Source: Pezicula radicicola (lineage: Eukaryota; Ascomycota; Leotiomycetes; Helotiales; Dermateaceae). Taken from it: 64,000 nucleotides of DNA. The notes beneath the pieces are model-generated. The model saw only the letters and a list, made by a program, of their open reading frames with translations. It had not been told where the DNA came from and ran no database searches. Each line of letters begins with the position of its first letter. Positions within the stretch are counted from its first letter, which is position 1. The position numbers were made by a program, and so were the translations under genes. The DNA lies in assembly GCA_003008705.1 (NCBI GenBank), contig PDUO01000007.1, forward strand, positions 340,123-404,122. The letters run 5' to 3'. Positions 32,573 to 42,460 of the stretch are shown one piece after another.

Positions 32573-34511
32573 AGTGATTGCGGCCGGCGCATGAATGTAC
32601 TTGAGCGTACCCGTGGATGGAAATCTCCCAGAGATTTCAAAAACAAAAAGCCTGCCCAGAGTAAGGACTTTGAACGATTGAGTGGAACCAGAGTTGGGGG
32701 GAAATGAATGGCAAGTCTGATCATTCAAACGAACCCGCAAGAGAGAAGAGCGACCAATTTTAATTCTACAGCGTACATGCAAGATGCACTTGCTGTTCTT
32801 GCGGTGAACAAAATTTTTCACTCTTCTGCACCACGTCGCCCGGCCAGGGTGCATGTCTCCATGGCCGATGAGAGAAGTACGAAGCAAGGCTCCCCAGCTT
32901 TCGAGCCAAAGCTCAAAGGGACCTTGGGTCAAATGATCATTACCGGGCACCTAACCTGGGCGTCCTGTGGCGACTTGACAGACTTGACAACTGCAAGCAC
33001 GGTCGTCGAAGACGTCTAGAAATTCTAGAACTCTTTTAAGCCTCTTGCAACCATGTTATCTGAGCTTTAATCAGGAAGTACTATTGGATAATTGCGTCAT
33101 TGTATTCGACTATTCAGACCTTATCTCATGCGCCTGCACATATCCGTGCACTTCTTTCGTGGTGCGTGCAGATGCAGCGTCTGCATCTGGTTCTTGCTTC
33201 TCTCCTATCAGCAGCTTGGGGGTTTCGCTAACGAGGCTGTGCAATAGGAGTGGCTTATTTCTGTATGCAAGAACTGCCTGTACTCGATGAAGAGAAGTAC
33301 ATGAAGCTTTCGCAACTTGAGGCAGAGAAGCAGAAGCTTTGTTGTAAACTGTAATTGCAATTAGTAAGGTAGAACATTCATAGATCTGTCGAGTAGGAAA
33401 AGTATAGCCGAACTAGCTGGCTAATGGGAGTGAGCTCGCTAAAAAAAAAAGAGCGACGTGGTGATGCTTCTGAATGTGTAACCCCCATGTACATCAATTG
33501 GCCGGACTTAAGAATACCTGCAGAGACGATCAGCCAATCATGGCACACAGCAAGATCCACTGCATTGAGAGTTCTCGGTATCAAATGCATACTAGTACAT
33601 TTCGTACATCCCTTCAACCTAGCTGTGCTTTCAACTCAACAACACGATTTAAACTACCGGGCCTCTTGCGAGGAAGCTCTCCTGTTACTGGCTAGAATGA
33701 CCACTGCTCAGAGCCTCAGCCTGATCTAAACGTAGTTTAAGTGCGGTGACCGCTCGTAGTGGATTCTTTGTGTACATTCATAGATCCAACAGAAATGCCT
33801 ACGTCTTCCATTTGACTGAGGAGGAAGGATAAGCGATATTGTGTAAGTATAAATTCGGCAGGCTTTGGTCGATTGAGATTTTGATACGGTGACAGGAGCA
33901 TTCTAGTCAACGTCCATCCTGAGTTCTTTTCATGTCCGGCTGCCTTGAAAGTTGTAGCGCATTTGCGAGAGATTTTTTGTGAGCTCGAACGAAATGAGCC
34001 AAATTCCAAAGAGTTAATAATACATGAACATGATCCATTTGAATTAGTCGTCATTTTGTCCATCTATAGCTGTGGAACGTGCTGCACCAGGGCGAATAAC
34101 AGCCTGCATGGAATAATAGTGCCATTAATATATATGCCGATGACTATCTGACGTTCTTGGAAAGCAGCAGGACGGATTTCAGTATTTGAGAAATCCAAGG
34201 CAGCCATGCTCAAACCTCTTCCTCACCCAGCCCCACACGCTAATGTGTTACTGTGCTGCATATATATATGTGGTATCGAATAGCCAGTAGAAGGTTGATA
34301 GAACATGCAGTCTTGAGCCCTAAATTCCGGGAGCTTAGACTGACTGGCGACGAAATATTGAAGGACAGGGCTGATACTTATCGAGTACCTAGGTAGTTAC
34401 GAAGTAGGTACGAGGGTTGGTAAGAGAGCAAGTGCAGCTCCCAAATCCCAATCTAGGTAGAGTAAAGACAATGTTGTGAACCTCAGTAATTGTTATACCG
34501 ACGGGGCATAA

Positions 34512-34517
34512 CCCCAG
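34512..34517 (-). promoter_or_regulatory. CreA-like SYGGRG site
   Basis: CTGGGG on the minus strand fits the carbon-catabolite repressor consensus SYGGRG, about 310 bp upstream of the xylulose kinase ATG. A six-base degenerate match of this sort occurs often by chance. Confidence 0.3.
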
Positions 34518-34654
34518 AGATGGGTTGCTTAAGATGGTGCTTTCTTCTTGTTTGTTGGAAAGGGAAGGCTGAAGCCAGACATCGAAGAGACTCTTGGCCA
34601 AGCTAAAACTTATTGAAACGAGGAGACTTCTCATTGGAGCGCATGAAGCATGCT

Positions 34655-34660
34655 CACGTG
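34655..34660. promoter_or_regulatory. CACGTG E-box-like palindrome
   Basis: The perfect palindrome CACGTG lies 164-169 bp upstream of the xylulose kinase ATG and 7 bp before the XlnR-like site. It is the core bound by basic helix-loop-helix factors; no specific factor can be named. Confidence 0.35.
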
Positions 34661-34667
34661 TTTGTCA

Positions 34668-34674
34668 TTTAGCC
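34668..34674 (-). promoter_or_regulatory. XlnR/Xyr1-type GGCTAAA site upstream of xylulose kinase
   Basis: The minus strand reads GGCTAAA, the classic core of the fungal xylanolytic activator XlnR (Xyr1), about 150 bp before the xylulokinase ATG. Position and gene function agree: XlnR is known to induce pentose-catabolic genes in several ascomycetes. Binding here is inferred, and a seven-base match alone is weak. Confidence 0.5.
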
Positions 34675-34823
34675 TAAATAGAGGGGCAGCCTCGAGAGGA
34701 GAGCCTTGTCTTCCCCTTCTCACCTTTCACTCTTTTCAACTGTTCTACACCTCGCATTTTGTCATTTGTGAGAGATCTTCATATTGGATAATCAGTCGAC
34801 ACCGATATAAAATCAAATCCATT

Positions 34824-36667
34824 ATGTCTTCCAACAATGGACCTTTATATTTAGGCTTCGACCTTTCAACACAACAACTTAAAGGTGGGGCTATCTGATG
34901 TAACGCGGTTTTGTGCTTTTGAAGGATGATGTAGACTAACTTTTCGAAGCAATTGTGATAAATTCGGATCTGAAGGTAGTCTATGGAGCCAAAGTAGACT
35001 TCGATGCAGATCTATCCATATATGGCATCAAGAAAGGCGTTATGGTCAATGAAGCCGAAAGAGAAGTCTTTGCTCCAGTATCCATGTGGTTAGAGGCCGT
35101 GGATTTAGTTCTTCAACGACTACAAGAGCAGAAAACCCCCTTTGTGAGAATCAAGGGAATTTCTGGTGCTGGACAACAGCATGGAAGTGTTTATTGGAGC
35201 TCGACTGGTGAACAGATACTTGCGCAACTGGACCCCAAGAGCACTTTGAGAACGCAATTGTCAGCAGACCAAGCATTTGCTCATCCGTTCAGTCCAAATT
35301 GGCAAGATGCTAGTACTCAGAAGGAGTGTGATGCGTTTGATGTAGCTCTCGGTTCACCGGAAGAGCTCGCTCGTGTCACTGGAAGCAAAGCCCATCATGT
35401 ACGTACCCATCAAATATGCAATTTTTCTAGAATATGTTGCTAATTGAAATTGAAGCGCTTCACTGGTTCTCAAATTATGAAATTTCACAGGCAATATCCG
35501 GAAGTGTATCGAGCAACCTCTCGCATCACACTAGTATCTTCCTTCCTGGCATCCGTCTTCCTTGGCCGTATTGCACCCTTCGACATTAGCGATGTCTGTG
35601 GCATGAACCTCTGGAGCATCGAAACCGGATCATGGTGTGAGCCACTTTTGGAATTAGCCGCAGGTGTTGATGGAGTTGACTCACTGAAGAAGAAGTTAGG
35701 TGATGTAAGAGAAGATGGTGGAGGAAGCATGGGACCTATCTCTAAGTACTTCGTGGAGCGTTATGGCTTTAGTGCGGACTGCGGCATCGTCCCATTTACT
35801 GGAGATAATCCATCGACCATATTAGCCTTACCATTACGACCATTAGATGCAATTGTCTCTCTGGGAACTTCAACGACCTTCCTTATGTCAACACCAAAAT
35901 ACGTCCCAGACCCTGCCTACCACTTCTTCAACCATCCAACCACCGCGGGTCTTTACATGTTCATGCTTTGCTATAAGAACGGCGGTCTAGCACGTGAGAA
36001 GATCCGAGATGCACTTCCCAAAGCACAGAGTGGCGACGTGTGGGACACGTTCAACAAAACAGCTCTAGCCACTTCCCCACTGGGCCAAAAAGATTCTTCA
36101 GACCCAGCAAAACTCGGCCTTTTCTTCCCGCTGCCAGAAATTGTTCCCAACGTAAGAGCAGGCACTTGGCACTATACATGCAGGAGTGACGGTAGTGATC
36201 TTACGGAGTCAAAAGAAGCATGGAAGCCAGAAGAAGAAGCACGAGCGATTGTCGAATCACAAATTTTATCTCTCCGTCTGCGTTCCCAGAAGCTGGTCCA
36301 TAGTCCTAAGGAAGGGCTTCCACCACAACCACGACGTATTTACTTAGTTGGTGGTGGATCACTCAACCCGGCAATTACAAGAATCATTGGCGATGTATTA
36401 GGTGGTACTGAAGGAGTCTACAAATTAGATGTTGGTGGGAATGCTTGTGCATTGGGTGGTGCGTACAAGGCCGTATGGGCGATTGAGAGGAAAGAAGGAG
36501 AAACTTTTGAAGAGTTAATTGGTGGAAGATGGAATGAAGATGAGGCTATTGCTAAGGTAGATGATGGCTATAGGGAGAATGTGTGGGATGCTTATGGGAA
36601 GGTTTTGCCTACTTTTGCAGAGATGGAGGAGAGGGTCTTGGCGGGTGAGGAGAGAAATAAGAAGTAG
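34824..36667 (+). CDS. D-xylulose kinase, 573 aa
   Basis: It phosphorylates D-xylulose to xylulose 5-phosphate, linking xylose and arabinose catabolism to the pentose phosphate pathway in the cytosol. Exons 34824-34884, 34950-35398 and 35456-36667 (1722 nt, one frame). Family FGGY: the N-terminal [16 protein letters not shown] phosphate-binding start is created by the first splice. [16 protein letters not shown] holds the substrate-binding region, [16 protein letters not shown] spans the second splice, and [20 protein letters not shown] plus [10 protein letters not shown] and [12 protein letters not shown] form the C-terminal domain. Length fits fungal xylulokinases (yeast Xks1 is 600). A GGCTAAA site upstream suggests induction by pentoses. 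The first intron (34885-34949) begins GTGGGG. Confidence 0.95.
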
Positions 36668-38200
36668 GTGCGAAAGATAATTTATGAACTTGTCTTTTTT
36701 GCCATTCGGGTTTCGTTCCTAAAAATAAAATAGTCCTCTTGACATGTGTTGTATATTATGCAAACTTGAAAAGTCTAGTAGAACTACCTTCAGTGCTGCC
36801 ACTAATGAATATTCAAGTTAGATTTTGGTCCGTATTTACAGCTATATAGTTTCTCACCTAACCGTTCTTATAACCAGCTAACCGAGAGCAGACGATGTGA
36901 GAAAAGAAGGCAGATATAACTAAGTGACAACTTAGACTTTGTCCAAGAATTTTTATACTAACTCATTATGGAGTATGTAACAAGTTTGGTGACAGGGAAA
37001 TCGTTGGGCTAAGACTGCACTTTTTAGTTATGAGAGAGATAAAGAAGGAGACGGTAGAAAAAAATTGCAAAAAAATTGGTAGCTTCTCTTTGATTGAGTG
37101 TGTCATCCTTAGCTGGGTACAAGTTAGTGCTTGTAATCGGATATTCAGGATGGGTGGTACTTGCTGCAGGGGCCATGCTATCCAGATGTTAGTGAATTGG
37201 TCTGATTATTTGGTGGCTATTGATGTAGCCTTACCTAATCTTCTCTGTATCGTTTCAAAATTGACCTAGTTTGATATTAGAGAATGTTACATTTTACCAC
37301 TCAGCCAAGTTGACTTACCAAATGCCCGAAGGCGAAAGACTTTTCTCTAAATTGGTTTATGAACCCAGCGAAATATCTTCCACACCACTGAGCACACAAC
37401 AAAAACCCTCCAATATTTGTGTGCAACACCTTTTATGAAATCCCATCCAGTACGAAGTATTACTTTTGTATATCTAATGAAGCAAAATATTAATTATGAT
37501 ATACGAAGATAAATAATGAGCGGCTTGTATAGTGTTGCCATACCATATAATTCTCTACCTTCTTTCTCTCTATCCTTTACACCCAGCTCAGTGCCAGAAC
37601 CATTCGTATTCGAGACCGCTGATGGACTTTCGTTCGCTGGCAACCCTAGGTAGTCTAGAGGTATGGTTGAGAAAGTCAAACCGTTCTCAACAACTCGTCC
37701 TAGCCATTGTTCCTTTTCCCCATCCGAGCTCGCTATTCTTCATATCAGTTCGTATGGAGTATTCATAGAATTGTTACATCTTCTTTTAAGCAGTGTGCGA
37801 CTTGAGTATTTAAATATACTTCCACATCTCGAGCATTCGGTCAAAAAATACAAAGAAAGTTATCGACGCCATAAAGAGGTCCTTATTCAATCGTTGACTT
37901 TGATGGCAATGCTTGAATAAAGGTGGGTGGAATGGATGATTGAAGGCAAAGTATGGGCGGGTAATGTTAGCGCCTTCATAAGCATCCCCATTCTTCAATG
38001 GCGAAGTCACACTAGATTGAACCTGTAAATGTACTTTGAATGATCTGAAAATTGTGGTATACAGTATTTTTGAATAATGCAATCCAAACGCCTCTCTCGC
38101 TATTGTGAGAGTCTCCAATATGATAGTTGGCCTCCTCTCTTCGTCCATAACGCCCACCAAATATGCCGCCAACTCCGATCAATATTGCAAAAATACACGT
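36668..38200. other. Convergent intergenic region (1.5 kb)
   Basis: It lies between the 3' ends of the xylulose kinase and the metal transporter. It is moderately A+T-rich and contains only short open frames (for example 37030-37269) with no signature. It is longer than two terminators need, but no element was recognised. Confidence 0.4.
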
Positions 38201-39690
38201 CTATTGTATCTTCTTTCCATTCCCATTCGTGTGTGAGTGATCATGGTCATGATCATGGCTGTGATTATGCTCCTCGGGTTCCGGACTCTCTCTTGGGGAC
38301 ACATCACCGCTGATGAACTCGTTGAACAACCCAGTGCTTTCCTCCTTTGGTACGAAACGAATCTTAACCCTGCGCACTCCTCGAACTTTTCCACCAACCG
38401 CCTCTCTGACTCCCTCCTCAACCTCACGAACGTCCTCAACAGTCCATGTTTTTGGTACGGCCAACTCCAGATCAACCAAGTAGTTTGGCCCAGACTTTAC
38501 ACCTTGCACTTCTCGCAACTCCACCTCGGACCCTTCTGGCAAGATGCTCAGGCTCTTGTTAGCAGCCCTTGTGATCGAACTTCTGACTTCATCATCGATA
38601 CCCTTGTCCGCAAGTTCGTACAGCGCAGCTACAGTGTTGCCAAAACCAGCCCTAATAACCAGAAGCGATATGAGCAGACCGCCGACAGGATCTAGCCAGG
38701 CTGCATTGTGCATAAAGTTGGCACCGAGAATGGCACAAAGGGTAACTATGCCCGTCAGAGAATCGACTCGATGGTGGACAGCGTTTGACGCCAAAACCGA
38801 AGACTTGCGTTCCTTTGCTACTTTCATTGCTGCCCAGGATTAGTGTCTATCAAAAAAGAACTGGGAGGGGGAAGGGCTTCCTTACTCGCTTGGTATAACC
38901 ACTCTTTGAGAAGTACAGTTCCTGCTGCTAACCATGCTGCGTGTAAACTTGGCGTAATTTCTCCATGGCTGTGGCCGCCGTGGCTATGTCCATGTGCGTG
39001 AAGAGCAGCCTCTGCAGCTGCATGGGCGTCAAGGAACCAATGCGCGTAAAGAATTTCGCAGCTATTCAAACACATAAAGCACCCTCCGAACAAGAGCATG
39101 CTGCTGACACCTAGAGAACCCAGACTTTCCACCTTCCCGAAACCGGTAGGAAATAACGTTGTAGGAGGCTTCAAACTCCATGACACCGTTGCCAGAGTTA
39201 AAATATCACTGGCCAGATCCGTCAAACTATGCCACGCATCTGCGATCATGCTCTGCGAATTGAAAACATATCCGCCAACCCCTTTTGCAATAGCCATACC
39301 GAGGTTGGAGTAGAGACCGATCCTAGTAATACGCACGCCGGCATCCTTCTTGTTTTTCGACGTAAGATAAGTATTGTCATGATGATGGTGATGATGATGT
39401 GAGTGTCCTGCGTGAGTACGGGTCTGGGTTTGTGTAAGAGCAGCCATGTTGGGCCTATGTCGCTGGTTGAAGCTGTTTGTAAAGGAGTGAAAGCGGGGAA
39501 ATGATTGTAAGGGGATATATCCCTTGGTACAGGAATTGACGAGTGCTGAATTGAGAGCGGCAGTCTGTATAACACGGCGGGTATGTTGCAGAGTATGTGT
39601 CCTCAGCGTACTTAGGCAAGATGGATTCAGCCCCAGGGGAGTGACAGGCCTTAACGAGCGCGAGCCTCCGCGACCAAATCGAAAAGGCAT
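38201..39690 (-). CDS. Mitochondrial-type cation diffusion facilitator (Mmt1/Mmt2-like), 477 aa
   Basis: CDF proteins export divalent metals by proton exchange; yeast Mmt1/2 carry iron (and possibly manganese) across the mitochondrial membrane. Exons 39690-38886 and 38829-38201 (1434 nt). The first 80 residues are basic and hydroxylated without acids (MPFRFGRGGSRSLRPV), as in a mitochondrial presequence. The metal-site helices show DAWHSLTD (D151, H154, D158) and, from the second exon, NAVHHRVDS (H287, D291), the HxxxD pair of CDF site A. Three His-rich stretches are present: GHSHHHHHHHD near 95-105, HAHGHSHGGHSHGE in the loop before the last helices, and HNHSHDHDHDHSH at the C-terminus. Start 39690 is the first ATG; the frame upstream to 39753 has only a TTG. 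It is divergent from the sirtuin gene. Confidence 0.9.
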
Positions 39691-40226
39691 AAGTGATATA
39701 TTTAAGGGGGAGAATCTGAGGGCCGACCTCAAAAGGTCCGACCTGACACCCAAAGAACGCGTGTAGGGGAAGGGGGCATAGGTTTATAGGACTTTTTGGG
39801 GTTGATAGGACTGTACAAACGCAACGAATGACGACTGAAGTATTTTTCTTTAACAGGCCATTTCTGTATCAACAGGGGGAAGCCAACGCCAATTTTTGCT
39901 TCCCGGTTCGGCGTGCCTATGCCGAACAGCGAACCCGCTTTCATGGGAGGCTCGGTGGGTTTGCGAGTGGAGGAGGCTGACAGACTTCTACTGTATCATC
40001 ATAGGTATTATTATTAGAGGTTGTTACTAAGCTTACCACGGCGGCATCAAATCCTATGACGCCGATATCCAACCCTGCCAACACAACCCTCAAGGCCCTG
40101 CCCTGCCCTTTCTTCAATTCCATCTTCAAATAATAACAATAATAATAATATTGAGCACCGGAAGGCTGTTGCTGCAATACCTATACCCGGACTGTATCTA
40201 CGCTCAATCAATGCCGCAGTTTTCCA
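39691..40226. promoter_or_regulatory. Divergent promoter, metal transporter (-) / sirtuin (+)
   Basis: About 536 bp separate the two ATGs. A short (AAT)n-like run lies near 40125-40150. No metal-response element such as HGATAR clusters could be assigned with confidence. Shared regulation is possible because both products are probably mitochondrial. Confidence 0.45.
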
Positions 40227-41447
40227 ATGAACAAACCTCTCATGCGAATTCCTTACACAGGGCCATTTCCCCCACCCAATATCGTCCCGCGTAATGCAAA
40301 TTCACTTCCCGGTGCCATCGCAGCCCTCTCGAACTTCCTCACTGCCCCGCCTTCTCCATCCTTACGGCAGTCAAAAACACGCGACCCTCAGTCGACCGTT
40401 GTATTAACTGGAGCCGGCATATCGGTTGCATCTGGCCTTGCAGACTATCGGGGCAGCAATGGCACATACAGGGTGAACAAGACATATCGTCCGATATATT
40501 ATCACGAGTTCCTCGCAAGTCACGAAGCACGAAAGAGATACTGGGCTAGGAGTTTTCTAGGCTGGACCAATCTACACAAGGCAAAACCAAACGTAACCCA
40601 TTATGCCGTCAAGAAACTTGCGGATATGGGAATTGTACGCAGCGTCATAACACAAAATGTTGACTCTTTCCACTCCGTCGCACACCCCGAAGTTCCTACT
40701 TTAGAACTTCATGGGTATCTTCGAGCATTGACATGCGTGACCTGTCATAACGAACTTCCTCGAGAGTCTTTCCAAGAAGCTCTTGCAAGATTAAATCCAG
40801 CATGGGCAGCGTTTCTTGAAGATGTCATTGCATCAGGTGCACTCGATACCGAGAATCCAGAGGAAAGGCGGGCCAAAGGCATAAAAACCAACCCAGATGG
40901 AGATGTCGATCTCCCTGGGGCACCTTATTCAACATTTAGGTATCCGGCGTGTCCTCATTGTCTTGCCAATCCTCCAATTGCTAGCAATGGTGTAAAGACA
41001 AGGGTGGAGGTTGATCAAGAAGGTGCTTGGAAACCAACATCCAATGCCGGAATCTTAAAACCTGCAGTTGTCATGTTCGGAGAAAGCATACCTACTAGTG
41101 TCAAGGAGGCTGCAGAGCAAGCAATTGACGGTTCTAGTAGGCTTCTGGTAATGGGCACTTCTCTTGCCACTTACTCTGCTTGGCGACTTGCTCGTCGTGC
41201 GAGGGAAACTGGAATGCCTATCGGTATCCTAAATCTCGGTGGTGTGAGAGGAGAAGAGGCTTTCTTTCAAGATCTGCCTCCTGGACAAGCTGGTGTTCGA
41301 ATCGAGATGGGAACAGACAAAGTCCTACCTGGGCTTGTGGAACAACTCAAGCGGATTGGTTATGAGAAACCTTCCTTGGCAGACGTGCCCCATAAAGCAG
41401 ATAAACAGCAAACACACAATGGGGTGTTCAAGGACATGCTGTCATGA
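40227..41447 (+). CDS. SIRT4-like (class II) NAD-dependent sirtuin, 406 aa
   Basis: An intronless gene. Sirtuins remove acyl groups from lysine or transfer ADP-ribose using NAD. Visible motifs: GAGISVASGLADYRG (62-76), TQNVDSFH (142-149), catalytic ELHG with His162, a zinc site C170-x2-C173 paired with C242-x2-C245, and VMGTSLATYSAWRL. The residues between the zinc pairs form a longer insert than in bacterial sirtuins. ASGLADYRG and the spacing match the class II (SIRT4) group, which is mitochondrial in animals. No strong presequence is evident in MNKPLMRIPYTGPFPPPN, so location is inferred only. The ATG at 40227 is the first in frame. The stop (41447) lies 53 bp from that of the convergent DUF5321 gene. 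Confidence 0.92.
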   Translation: MNKPLMRIPYTGPFPPPNIVPRNANSLPGAIAALSNFLTAPPSPSLRQSKTRDPQSTVVLTGAGISVASGLADYRGSNGTYRVNKTYRPIYYHEFLASHEARKRYWARSFLGWTNLHKAKPNVTHYAVKKLADMGIVRSVITQNVDSFHSVAHPEVPTLELHGYLRALTCVTCHNELPRESFQEALARLNPAWAAFLEDVIASGALDTENPEERRAKGIKTNPDGDVDLPGAPYSTFRYPACPHCLANPPIASNGVKTRVEVDQEGAWKPTSNAGILKPAVVMFGESIPTSVKEAAEQAIDGSSRLLVMGTSLATYSAWRLARRARETGMPIGILNLGGVRGEEAFFQDLPPGQAGVRIEMGTDKVLPGLVEQLKRIGYEKPSLADVPHKADKQQTHNGVFKDMLS

Positions 41448-41500
41448 ATACCGACGAATGTTGTATATTATTGTACATATTAGATGCATAGAGTGGAGTC

Positions 41501-42180
41501 TCAATAAAATCCTGGAGGCGCGTTTGTCTTCGGAGCTGTCTTTAGAGCCTCTGTTTTTGACTCTTCTGCTGCCGCAGGAGCTTCCACCGTATTGTTTTCG
41601 AGATTCCGCCCATGCTTTGGCTTCTTCCTTCGTGATTGTTCCCAGGCTTCATCTTCGCGTTCGATTTCCTGTAGGACTGCAAAAATATTAAAATCTGGCT
41701 AATCAATACCGAGTTCACCAACAAACCTTCTTCCCATTCCTTCTCCTTATCCTTGTCGCCAGCGCCCAAAAGTCCCTCAACATCAACATTCTCTCCATTT
41801 TGGACTCTTTCAATAATCTCCTTCAAAAGCCCAATTCTTGCGTCTGCTCGGCGACTAAATGTCGCATACTCATTGCGTAGTGCGATCATCTGGATTGACA
41901 TCGATCCTATCAAGAGGAATATGTTGATGAAAAAGGTCGCAGGATTCCATTCTTTCGACTTGGATTTAATCTTCTGTCCTGGTGGAGCCCTCGCCTCTTT
42001 GCGAAAAGGTTTTGGGATGAGTGATTTCCAGAAGGAGGCTGAAGTGACACTTGGGACCGAGGTCGAGTATTGAAGAGATGCTGCTTGGAAGGTCCGCGAC
42101 TGCAGCAAGGTGCTGCGTAGTGTTGGCGGAGCCAGTAGAATACTTCGAAGTATGGTTGAGCGACTCATTGCGATTGACAT
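41501..42180 (-). CDS. DUF5321-like mitochondrial membrane protein, 209 aa
   Basis: Exons 42180-41727 and 41676-41501 (630 nt). A presequence-like N-terminus rich in Ser, Arg and Leu (SRSTILRSILLAPPTLRSTL) precedes the core WNPATFFINIFLLIGSMSIQ, a single membrane helix, then a helix MIALRNEYATFSRRADARIG. This pattern is known as a fungal family of unknown function (DUF5321), judged from memory. The C-terminus is Lys/Glu-rich after the splice (VLQEIEREDEAWEQSRRKKP). The frame of exon 1 runs on into the intron; splicing at GTTTGT with a TTTTTGCAG acceptor gives the charged tail ending TNAPPGFY. The gene is head to head with the separase gene (280 bp apart). Confidence 0.83.
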
Positions 42181-42460
42181 TTCAATGCCGATGAATGGCC
42201 CAGGTTGAGGGGGTGTGTGGTGGTGTACTGTACAAAAATATAAGATTCTGGGCTGCAGTACAGCTCAAGCGCTCCTTTCCTCGGTCCGTTCCGATTTTGC
42301 GCCGGGCCCGTTGCTGAGGCAACCTAAAACAGTTGACTCGGGGCTTAATCGACGTCAGTTGTAGTTTTTAATAGAACAAGTATATTGTCAATACTGCTTG
42401 CTTTTCGCAGAGTTTTGTATAATGTCTAATCACCGATAACACTGCGCTTCATCTATCAAC

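Larger units (their letters stand above)
32573..34823. other. Long divergent intergenic region (2.25 kb)
   Basis: It separates the half-zinc-cluster gene (-) from the xylulose kinase gene (+). Short open frames on both strands lack any recognisable signature. The 500 bp before the kinase ATG hold an XlnR-like site, an E-box and a CreA-like site, listed separately. Confidence 0.45.

Noticed and set aside
39690..39753. Upstream extension of the metal transporter to a TTG start
   Set aside because: Nuclear fungal genes use ATG; the first ATG at 39690 gives a complete presequence.
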